From a bacterium (lineage in GTDB: Bacteria > Verrucomicrobiota > Verrucomicrobiia > Limisphaerales > J093): a stretch of DNA of 11,503 bases. This document shows, piece after piece, positions 1 through 6,627 of this stretch (position 1 is its first letter; every line of letters begins with the position of its first letter). The stretch is taken from the NCBI GenBank assembly GCA_021784265.1, contig JAJXTA010000030.1, positions 1-11,503 of the forward strand, written 5' to 3'. A program made the translations under genes and the position numbers. The notes under the pieces are model-generated. The model was given only the letters and a program-made list of their open reading frames with translations, did no database searches and had not been told where the DNA came from.

Positions 1-3000
1 ACCGTCTGACCGGAGTATTGGTTGGTGCTGGTGATCACCAGCGGCCCCAGTCCGCTGAAGGCGCCGTTGCTCACCACGGTCAGCGTCAGCGGCGTGGTGA
101 CCGAACTGCCATCGCCCGTATCCACAATCTGAAGCGAAAAGACATTCGACCCGGCAACGGCCGGAATCCCGGCGATGAACACGCCGGCGGCGTTGGAGAT
201 CGCCAGGCCCGCCGGCAACGGTGGCGTGCTGCTGACGGTGAGCGAGGCCGTCCGCCGCGAGGTGTGAATGAAATACAGGAACGGCTGGTGCAACACCGCG
301 ACGGCGGTGGGGAGGGGACCGAAGGTGCCGCTATTGGTATCGTACGCCCCGGCCTGCAACGGAGGCAGTCCCGCATGCGGTCCACGATAGACCCAGAACT
401 CGTGCTTCCGATCTTGGAACGTGAAGCTGGCGTAGTTGGTAAACGGCCCGCTGCTCGCCATGCCGGCGGTCCAGCCGACCGGCAGGTCCCCGGAGGTGGC
501 CGCCGGTTCCTGGTCGTAATTCGTGGCGGTCGGGCCGCTCCCGGCGAGCGGCGCGGCCATCAACGGCAACGGCATCGGGGCCTGGAGCAGCGTCCCCGCT
601 TCGATCACTTGATCGAACACGACGCCGGCCTCGGGCTTTTCGCGGCGGACATGGAAGACCTCCATCGCCGGCCGGTTGTCCGCCTCGGTATAGCTCAGCA
701 ACACGTACGGGGCCGACGAATAGCCGTTGGTGGTGGTCACGTTCAGGTCATCCCGCAAGGCGTACGCCTGGCCACCGAACAGCACCGCGTGCTCCTCGTT
801 CGGATTGTAACCGGGCTGGGTGGGATCGTTCTGGTAATAAATGGAGCCTTGGGCCTGGAGGCTATTCAGCGGCCCGCTGCCCTGGTTGCTCGCCAGGATG
901 ATCTCGTCCGCGGCCGCCGGCCACTGGAGGGTATAGCGCCCGATGACCGCCGGCCAGTAGTTGGGCTGGAAGCCGTGGCTCACGTCGGCGTTGTCCGCGC
1001 GGAACCACCACACCTCCAGGAGATTCTGGCCGGGGATGGCGTTGACGGGAATGATGGCGCCTTGATTGGCCTTGGCGAAACCCACGACGAAGGGGTCCTG
1101 ATAGGCCTGGGGGTCGAACGAAGTCCCGTTGGCCCGCACCAGATACCCTGCCCAGTAGTTGCTGGTGGCGCCCAACTCATTGGGTGGCGCCAGGATCCGG
1201 TCACCCACGTTGGCGGTGAGGTTCGTGACATACGGCGTCGCGGTCAGGTTGCTGAAGGCAAACATCCCGTTCGTCGGATTCCACCCAGTCAGGTTGGTCG
1301 CGACCGACGCCGTCAACAGGGCGTTGTTCTTGAGGCCGACGTCCAAGAGCGAGAACACCCGCTCGAAGGCGATCTGGTCCCCTACGGTAAACCGCAGCAA
1401 GGTCCGATGCGCCGGATAGTTCAGCTCCAGGAAAGTGTAAAAGGCGAAGGTGGGGGTCAGTTTGGCCCGCGGCTGATCCAGGGGGTCCTGGTAATCGATG
1501 GACGGAGCTTCGATCCCGGGCAACTGGACCGCCGTGAGCGCGGCTTCCGCTTCGGTGGCCACGAGCGGCCGCAGGTAGAAAGTGTACTGGGTGGGATCCG
1601 CGGGCCACACCAAGTGATACCGGTCGAACACGAACGGCCATTCCAGCCCCTGCACCCCGGTGATCAGCCAGTGGACGAGCAAGTCGTTCGGATTCGTCGT
1701 GGCGCGATCGGCCCAATAGATCGGACGGCTGCTCCCGCTCAGGCTCTGCTGGTAATAGAAGGTCTGACCCGGGGAGAGAATCGGGCTGGGGTAGAGCGCC
1801 GAGTCATCCTGCCCATCCTGATAGGCGGTCAGGCGCTCGCCGAGGTTGATGGTCACGTCCGTGGGCAACGGTTGCTTGAGGACATCGACGATCTCGAACC
1901 CGAGGAAGCGGCGGCTCACCCCATCGGAGTTCAACTCGCCTAGCAGCTCGACAAACACCCGGCCCTCGACATTATCGGCCAGGATCTGATGCCGGGTCTG
2001 GTCAAACCAGAGGGTGCGGGTCTCTTGAAACATGTTGGTGCCACTCACCGGCGGGACATAACTCGGGTCATAGTAGGGCACCGCGTTGCTGGGGAAGGCG
2101 TCGTTGAACACGACATGGACCGCACTCACCAGGGCCCCCGGCACGTCCACCGGATGGCCAGTGGACTGGAAGGAGCCCTCCGTCCAATACATTTGCTGCG
2201 GTCGTTTGACGGCGACGCCGGACACCAAATACTGGGCGGTGTAGAGCCGGTAGTAGTAGCCGGCGTCGCTCACGTAATTGGTGGGGTCCGGCGGCGTGGT
2301 ACTGGTCGGGATCGCCTTTTCCCAGGTGATGCTGAGGACGCCGGGCTGGGTCGCGAACACCGCCTGGGCGTTGGGGCTCCAATAGTAGCGGGCCGTCGCG
2401 TAGTTGTTGGTCGTGTAGGGTTTGGCAAACCAGTAGCCGGTCGTGCCCGGCGGGAGCGGCTGGCCGTGCTCATCGGTTGTCGGCGGCGCGATCACGGCGC
2501 CGAAGAGATAGGAAATCTGCTGGCCCAAATAAGGAGCACCGACCTGGGCGGAGCGAAGCACCACCACCACCGGACTGCCGGGATTGCCATCGCTGGTCGC
2601 CCGCGGCCAATTCAAGCCGACGGCGTTGGCGGCAAAGCCGGTCCCGGGGATGAGGTTCGTGGCCCCTTGCACGGGCACGCCGCTCACGGCCAGGAACGCC
2701 TGGAATTGGTTGGTAGTGGGGAAGCCCGTGGCCAGGCGGCCGTCCGAGCCGTTGGTGGCCACACTCGAGAGCGGCACCCCGCGGTACGACTGCCAATTGA
2801 GGCCGAGCGGGAAGTTCGTGCCGACCAACATCCCCGGCTGGAAAAGCTGGAACGGTGGGGTCTGACCCCACGCGGCGGCCCACCCGGCGGCGGCCACCAG
2901 CAGGCACCCCGCCACCCAGCCGCCCCACCGGCGGAGGGGCGGCCTCCCGACGCCCGCGGCCCCGGAGCGCCTAGCCCAGCGCGAGACCCACGCGAGTCGT

Positions 3001-3005
3001 TTCAT
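1..3005 (-). CDS. Very large exported beta-rich protein with He_PIG-like domain (3' end outside window)
   Basis: This is an open frame of 1001 codons from the ATG at 3005-3003 to the window edge, with no stop, so the C-terminus is missing. The start is supported by an AGGAGG ribosome site (3016-3021) 10 nt upstream. The N-terminus is Arg-rich (RR at 12-13 and 25-26), then a hydrophobic stretch around residues 30-46 ending near WGQ, which fits a long Sec signal peptide of about 48 residues. The mature part is rich in Thr, Asn, Pro, Tyr and Trp with no predicted membrane spans. Notable segments are YYWSP (207-211) followed by VFATQPG, a VEGRVFVELLGEL stretch near 345-356 and EADNRPAMEVFH (774-785). 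Residues about 920-978 resemble the He_PIG Ig-like fold: LPAGL (930-934), then a G.F.aGIPavaG pattern, ending in TLTVV. The bulk resembles uncharacterised secreted proteins of Verrucomicrobiota, from memory. The role is unknown; surface or extracellular is inferred. It is last in the readable part of a four-gene run. Confidence 0.9.
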   Translation of the reverse strand, partial: MKRLAWVSRWARRSGAAGVGRPPLRRWGGWVAGCLLVAAAGWAAAWGQTPPFQLFQPGMLVGTNFPLGLNWQSYRGVPLSSVATNGSDGRLATGFPTTNQFQAFLAVSGVPVQGATNLIPGTGFAANAVGLNWPRATSDGNPGSPVVVVLRSAQVGAPYLGQQISYLFGAVIAPPTTDEHGQPLPPGTTGYWFAKPYTTNNYATARYYWSPNAQAVFATQPGVLSITWEKAIPTSTTPPDPTNYVSDAGYYYRLYTAQYLVSGVAVKRPQQMYWTEGSFQSTGHPVDVPGALVSAVHVVFNDAFPSNAVPYYDPSYVPPVSGTNMFQETRTLWFDQTRHQILADNVEGRVFVELLGELNSDGVSRRFLGFEIVDVLKQPLPTDVTINLGERLTAYQDGQDDSALYPSPILSPGQTFYYQQSLSGSSRPIYWADRATTNPNDLLVHWLITGVQGLEWPFVFDRYHLVWPADPTQYTFYLRPLVATEAEAALTAVQLPGIEAPSIDYQDPLDQPRAKLTPTFAFYTFLELNYPAHRTLLRFTVGDQIAFERVFSLLDVGLKNNALLTASVATNLTGWNPTNGMFAFSNLTATPYVTNLTANVGDRILAPPNELGATSNYWAGYLVRANGTSFDPQAYQDPFVVGFAKANQGAIIPVNAIPGQNLLEVWWFRADNADVSHGFQPNYWPAVIGRYTLQWPAAADEIILASNQGSGPLNSLQAQGSIYYQNDPTQPGYNPNEEHAVLFGGQAYALRDDLNVTTTNGYSSAPYVLLSYTEADNRPAMEVFHVRREKPEAGVVFDQVIEAGTLLQAPMPLPLMAAPLAGSGPTATNYDQEPAATSGDLPVGWTAGMASSGPFTNYASFTFQDRKHEFWVYRGPHAGLPPLQAGAYDTNSGTFGPLPTAVAVLHQPFLYFIHTSRRTASLTVSSTPPLPAGLAISNAAGVFIAGIPAVAGSNVFSLQIVDTGDGSSVTTPLTLTVVSNGAFSGLGPLVITSTNQYSGQT

Positions 3006-3103
3006 AGCGGTGGCGCCTCCTGGCGCGCCGGGGCGTGAGCCGGCGCGCGGCCGTGGTTCGCGCCCGCCGGCGGCCTCGTGCGCTGTCGTCCAATTGCTTG
3101 CAT
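3002..3103 (-). CDS. Possible 33-aa upstream ORF overlapping the giant gene's start
   Basis: A short frame starts at the ATG at 3103-3101, preceded by GAGGG (3109-3113) at a 5-6 nt spacing. It runs 33 codons to a TGA at 3004-3002 that overlaps the next gene's ATG as ATGA. The peptide starts MQAIGRQRTRPPAG and is rich in Pro, Ala and Arg, with no hydrophobic segment or recognisable domain. The downstream gene's own AGGAGG and a strong GC hairpin (3023-3048) both lie inside it. A translated leader that couples to, or unmasks, the downstream start is possible. Such short GC-rich frames also arise by chance, so this is a candidate only. Confidence 0.22.
   Translation of the reverse strand: MQAIGRQRTRPPAGANHGRAPAHAPARQEAPPL
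3016..3021 (-). promoter_or_regulatory. Ribosome binding site AGGAGG of the giant gene
   Basis: CCTCCT on the plus strand reads AGGAGG on the coding strand, 10 nt before the ATG at 3005. It fixes the start of the 1001+ codon gene, because the in-frame region further upstream offers no better start. It lies one base past a GC stem-loop. Confidence 0.7.
3023..3048 (-). repeat. Perfect 9-bp GC inverted repeat just upstream of a ribosome site
   Basis: GCGCGCCGG (3023-3031) and CCGGCGCGC (3040-3048) are exact reverse complements separated by an 8-nt loop. In the minus-strand transcript this stem ends one nucleotide before the AGGAGG at 3021-3016. It has no T-run after it, so it is not a classical intrinsic terminator. 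A role in controlling translation of the giant gene, or partial termination after the S74 gene, is inferred only. In DNA this GC-rich some such repeats occur by chance. Confidence 0.5.
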
Positions 3104-3156
3104 GCTATCCCTCGGAATCAGTTGCCGCTCCGCGGCGTCCACCGCGGCCAGCCGGT

Positions 3157-4734
3157 TCAGGGTTTGCCGGGAGCGCTCCCCTTCACGAGACCCTGGACCA
3201 ACTGCCGCAGGTCATTCACCTCCCGCTTCAGGGTTTGGATTTCGCGTTCGTCGGTCTCCACTTTCTGGTTCAGCTCCTGGATCGCGGCAATCGAGACGGG
3301 AATCAACTGGGTGTAGCTCAGGCCCTTCATCCCGTGATGCTCCGACACCATCTCCGGGAACAGCGGCTCCACCTCCTGGGCGATGAGCCCGTAAACCTTG
3401 TGCGAGTTCGTGGAGGCGGTCTTCAGACGGTAGGCGACGGGCCGCAGTTTGAGCACCCGGTCGAGCGTGGGCGTCAGCGTGGTCACGTCGGTCTTCAGGC
3501 GCAGGTCCGAACCGGTGACCAGCCCCGAGCCGTCGGCGGGCATGGCGTAGTACGACCCGTCCTGATATTGAAAATAGAGATAGTAATTGTAGATGCCGGG
3601 AAGCGGGATGCCAAAGATCGAGGCCTGGACCCGCTCCGCGTACGCCGACCAGTGGATGCCCGAGCTTTGCTCTTGCAGCATGAGCTGTTGCCCCGCCGCC
3701 CCAATGACATGGAGATGAGCGCTGGGCGAGGTCGTGCCGATCCCGATACTGCCGGGCGTCACATTGATGTTGCCCGTGAGCGCCACATTGCTGAGGAATT
3801 CCGTGCCCGTATCGGTCATGCCCCGCAACGAGGTATTCCCTTGCACGGTCAGGCCCTGTTGCACCGTCTGGTTGCCTTGGAGGGAGAGGTCGCCTAGGAT
3901 GGTCTGGGTGCCCGTAAACAAATTGCCGCCGGCTCGCCGCGCGATGTTCGCCGAAAGCTGGGTATCGGCCAAGGTACCCACGATATTGTTCACCGCCACG
4001 CTCACGTTGGTTAAGCCGCCCCCGTTGCCACCATAGCTCGTAGCCAGCAAGGGGCCGCTCACATTCAAGCCCGTGGCGGTAACAGTGCCGTTGACATCCA
4101 GCGCCGACGCGGGGGCAGCATTGCTCTTGTTGATGCCGATGTATGTGCCCAAGGACGTCACCAGCGGCTGCCCCGAACTCCCGATCAAGGTGTTGGCGTT
4201 GGCGGCCAAAAACGCATAGGGCGAGGCGACCAGACGCAGCCGGGGCTGGATCTCCGCGTCGGGATTCGAGAGGCCCCGCACGGTCAGCCCGATGTAGCGA
4301 TCCGAGGCGTTCGGGCCGCTAAAAGTCATGGTCAGGTTGTTCGTCCAGAGTTCATTGTTGTAGGCGGCCCCTTGCCCCAGCATGACACTGAAATAGCCCC
4401 GATCGACCGTGACGGTCTGGATCTCGGTCCAGAGGGAGTTGGTGGTGCCCCCTGTGGGAACGGTGTAAATGCGAAAGACCACATCATAGTTGGTCGGCGC
4501 CGTGGCACCCAGCGCCAGACCGTTGACGTCGGTGAGAAACCCCTGGTAGCTGACCTGGCCGGGCGGGTTGGGGGTGGAAAGTTGGGCGCGCAGGCTCAGA
4601 GGAACGCCCGCCAGCGCCAGGAGCAGCGCCAGTCCCAACGCCCGGGCGCCCCGCCCTCCCAGCGGCAGGAGAGTGCGGTCGGTGGCGGGCCGGCCGGCCG
4701 GCCCGGCCGTGCGGAGATCAAGAGGAGCGTTCAT
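3157..4734 (-). CDS. Exported fibre-like protein with C-terminal S74 intramolecular chaperone domain
   Basis: I chose the ATG at 4734-4732 (525 aa) because an AAGGAAA ribosome site lies just upstream and a signal peptide follows (core ALGLALLLALAG, likely cleavage after LRA). An in-frame ATG at 4782 would add 16 residues but has no ribosome site. Residues about 60-177 form a module opening with YQG (63-65), with FSVMLG (115-120), and closing with SPYAFLA. The middle has short V.GN-type repeats, then IGIGTTSPSAHLHV, typical of the region before S74 domains. The S74 (endosialidase chaperone) domain spans about 409-490. The SDLRLK motif holds Ser409 and Lys414, the spacing of the known Ser-Lys autocleavage dyad; GLIAQEV follows. 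The C-terminal tail is a heptad-rich coiled coil. In this family the domain drives trimer folding and often cuts itself off at the Ser. The signal peptide and neighbours argue against a phage tail spike. It begins 69 bp after the upstream gene. Confidence 0.92.
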   Translation of the reverse strand: MNAPLDLRTAGPAGRPATDRTLLPLGGRGARALGLALLLALAGVPLSLRAQLSTPNPPGQVSYQGFLTDVNGLALGATAPTNYDVVFRIYTVPTGGTTNSLWTEIQTVTVDRGYFSVMLGQGAAYNNELWTNNLTMTFSGPNASDRYIGLTVRGLSNPDAEIQPRLRLVASPYAFLAANANTLIGSSGQPLVTSLGTYIGINKSNAAPASALDVNGTVTATGLNVSGPLLATSYGGNGGGLTNVSVAVNNIVGTLADTQLSANIARRAGGNLFTGTQTILGDLSLQGNQTVQQGLTVQGNTSLRGMTDTGTEFLSNVALTGNINVTPGSIGIGTTSPSAHLHVIGAAGQQLMLQEQSSGIHWSAYAERVQASIFGIPLPGIYNYYLYFQYQDGSYYAMPADGSGLVTGSDLRLKTDVTTLTPTLDRVLKLRPVAYRLKTASTNSHKVYGLIAQEVEPLFPEMVSEHHGMKGLSYTQLIPVSIAAIQELNQKVETDEREIQTLKREVNDLRQLVQGLVKGSAPGKP

Positions 4735-4742
4735 GGTCGTGG

Positions 4743-4751
4743 TTTCCTTCC
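4743..4751 (-). promoter_or_regulatory. Ribosome binding site of the S74 gene
   Basis: The coding strand reads GGAAGGAAA, with the AGGA core 10 nt before the ATG at 4734. This decides the start in favour of 4734 over the in-frame ATG at 4782, which has no purine-rich site ahead of it. Confidence 0.6.
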
Positions 4752-4803
4752 AGGTTCGGGTTGTCGCGGATAAGCGGTGCATGGGGGGTGGCGAACAGCG
4801 GCG

Positions 4804-6627
4804 TCACGGTTGGGAGAGGGTGGCGATGGGGCTGAGACGGGTGACGCTAAAGCTGCCAGTGACGTTAAAGGTGCGCGCGGCGGTGCCCAGCCCGTTCAAG
4901 CTGATCGTCTCCAGGTACGTGCCGCCGAAGCTTTGGCCGACCCGGGTGAGGCTGGCGAAATCGTTGCTGGGAGGGGCGATGTTGAGCGTGATCTGCCGGA
5001 CGATGTCATAAGACTCGGCGCCGCGGGCCAACTCCTGGGTGAAGGTGGCGTTCAGGTTGTCATGGTCCGGATGGTAGGTGTGGAGGAAAGGATTCGAGGC
5101 CTGATCGTCGTAGGGGAGGATCACGGTGGTGGTGAGGGTGCCGCCCGGGAGGAAGCTGCCCGTGAAGGCCCACGGCGCGTTGGCGGCCGACCAGGGCAAG
5201 TCGGTCGCGCTAATCCGCCGGGCGGTATCCAGATGGGCGGGGTCCAGCAGCGTCTGGCTGGTGGCCACGACCACGTTGGAGCCCGCCCCCAGGCCGTAGA
5301 ACACCCGCTGGAGGAGATAGGTGTTGGTCCCGTCGTTATGGAGGATCAAGCGCAAGGGGAACGACGACGCGACGGCGCCCAGATTCGTATTGAGGTTGGC
5401 GATCACGTAGTTGCCATTCGTGGAAACCACCGGGTTATTGTTCGGATCGCGTTGGTAGGTCTTAAGATAGTTGGCCACTTGGCTCACGCTGGCGCTGCCT
5501 ACCCACAGGCCCGTGGTCGAGGCGACCTGGGCCGACACCGGCGCATCCACTTGGGCGAACCCGAAGGAGTCGGTAAACTCGAGCAGGCCCGCGAAGGTGG
5601 CGCCGGGCGCGCCGCTCGTCATCGCGTAGCGGTTGAGCCCCAAGACCACGACGATGTCCGACCCCGCGTGACCTTCGGGTTGCAGGACCCAGCTCTGGCT
5701 GCCGCCTAGACCCAGGGTGCTGTAAGCGTAGGTGAGGTTGGTCAGGTTGAGCGCCCCGCGGACCAAGAGCGGCGGCACATCGCTAATCGGCGGCTGCCCC
5801 GCGGGCGGCGTCGCTGAACCCAGGAGGCTCATGTTCACCGTCACGTTCGTGCCGGTCACGTTCCGCAGGTGAAAACTGTATTGGCTGACGGTGTCGCCGA
5901 AGCTGACGCCGGGCGCGCCGGAGAAAGAGACCTGAAAGGGTCCGAAGTACTCGTTGAAGACCGTGCCCGACCGCATCCAGAAGGCCTCGCCGCGCGTGAC
6001 CGGGGTGGTGTGGTAGGCGAACACCCGGCTCGGGTTGATCGGGCTCAGGGGCCCGCCCTGGTACTGGTAAATCTCGGCCGTGCCTTGGAAGGCGGGGGCC
6101 AAGCTCAGAAAGGCGTCCCACGCCGGCGGAGTGTTGACCGGGGTGGGGAACCCGAGGAAGTTCAAGCCACTGGTCGTCCAAGCATAGAGCGGCGCGACCG
6201 GCTTGCCCAGGAGGTTCCAGGTAAAATTCGTGGTGGCCGAGGAGTGGACCAGATAGGCGCCGTTAGGGACGAGCACGGTGAGACTGTCGGCGATCCCCGT
6301 GCCAATCCGCCCCCACGTGGCCCATTGGCTGCCCGCCAAGGGAACTTCCGGGCTGGTCACGAACTGCCCCGTGCCCGGTGGTGGCTGCCAGAGCCAGAGC
6401 TGGTCGATGGGATTATTCACATCCTGGCCGACCATCTGGTCCAGCGTTTGGTAGGAAGCATCCACGTGGAGGTAGATGGCCGTCCAACCGGGCTTGACGA
6501 GGATCGGCTGGGTTTGCCATTGGGCCCAGCCGCTGGCGGCCAGCAGCCACGGCAGGCTGGCGCCCAGGGCCGCCCAGGCCCGCGGTCGCCGGGATCGCCG
6601 CGCGCAAAAGGAGGAACCAGAACTCAT
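4804..6627 (-). CDS. Exported protein of unknown function with PGWTAIYLHVD and YHPDHDN motifs
   Basis: I place the start at the ATG at 6627-6625, giving 607 aa. It overlaps the stop of the kelch gene as ATGA, and a signal peptide follows directly (Arg-rich start, hydrophobic core about 18-33, likely cleavage after GWA at 33-35). A longer open frame reaches 6939, but that extension is Arg/His/Pro junk lying over the kelch gene. No strong ribosome site precedes the ATG, so translational coupling is likely. The mature protein opens with PGWTAIYLHVD (46-56), has RGEAFW (212-217), many NLT/TN stretches and beta-type composition, then a His/Asp-rich NPFLHTYHPDHDN (512-524). I recognise no named domain. 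From memory the opening and the RGEAFW region recall uncharacterised secreted proteins of Verrucomicrobiota. His516, His519, Asp521, His522 and Asp523 could bind metal, but that is only inference. The tight link to the kelch gene suggests the two products act together. Confidence 0.9.
   Translation of the reverse strand: MSSGSSFCARRSRRPRAWAALGASLPWLLAASGWAQWQTQPILVKPGWTAIYLHVDASYQTLDQMVGQDVNNPIDQLWLWQPPPGTGQFVTSPEVPLAGSQWATWGRIGTGIADSLTVLVPNGAYLVHSSATTNFTWNLLGKPVAPLYAWTTSGLNFLGFPTPVNTPPAWDAFLSLAPAFQGTAEIYQYQGGPLSPINPSRVFAYHTTPVTRGEAFWMRSGTVFNEYFGPFQVSFSGAPGVSFGDTVSQYSFHLRNVTGTNVTVNMSLLGSATPPAGQPPISDVPPLLVRGALNLTNLTYAYSTLGLGGSQSWVLQPEGHAGSDIVVVLGLNRYAMTSGAPGATFAGLLEFTDSFGFAQVDAPVSAQVASTTGLWVGSASVSQVANYLKTYQRDPNNNPVVSTNGNYVIANLNTNLGAVASSFPLRLILHNDGTNTYLLQRVFYGLGAGSNVVVATSQTLLDPAHLDTARRISATDLPWSAANAPWAFTGSFLPGGTLTTTVILPYDDQASNPFLHTYHPDHDNLNATFTQELARGAESYDIVRQITLNIAPPSNDFASLTRVGQSFGGTYLETISLNGLGTAARTFNVTGSFSVTRLSPIATLSQP

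Noticed and set aside
2895..2930. Lipobox-like VAGC in the giant protein's signal sequence
   Set aside because: The hydrophobic stretch follows the Cys rather than preceding it, so lipoprotein processing there is unlikely; a Sec signal peptide cut after about residue 46-48 fits better.
18..3038. Long plus-strand frames (641 codons at 18-1943, 349 codons at 1989-3038)
   Set aside because: They are codon-aligned mirror images of the minus-strand giant gene, rich in Gly/Arg/His/Pro, with no signal peptide or domain. The minus-strand reading has a ribosome site, signal peptide and a coherent domain.
3130..3147. CCGCGG...CCGCGG hairpin after the S74 stop as a terminator
   Set aside because: The stem is only 6 bp between two copies of a self-complementary site, no T-run follows, and the next gene seems to be in the same operon.
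3157..4734. Prophage tail-fibre gene
   Set aside because: The S74 domain alone suggested phage, but the protein has a signal peptide, shares a module with a neighbouring kelch protein and no phage structural, lysis or integrase gene is present.
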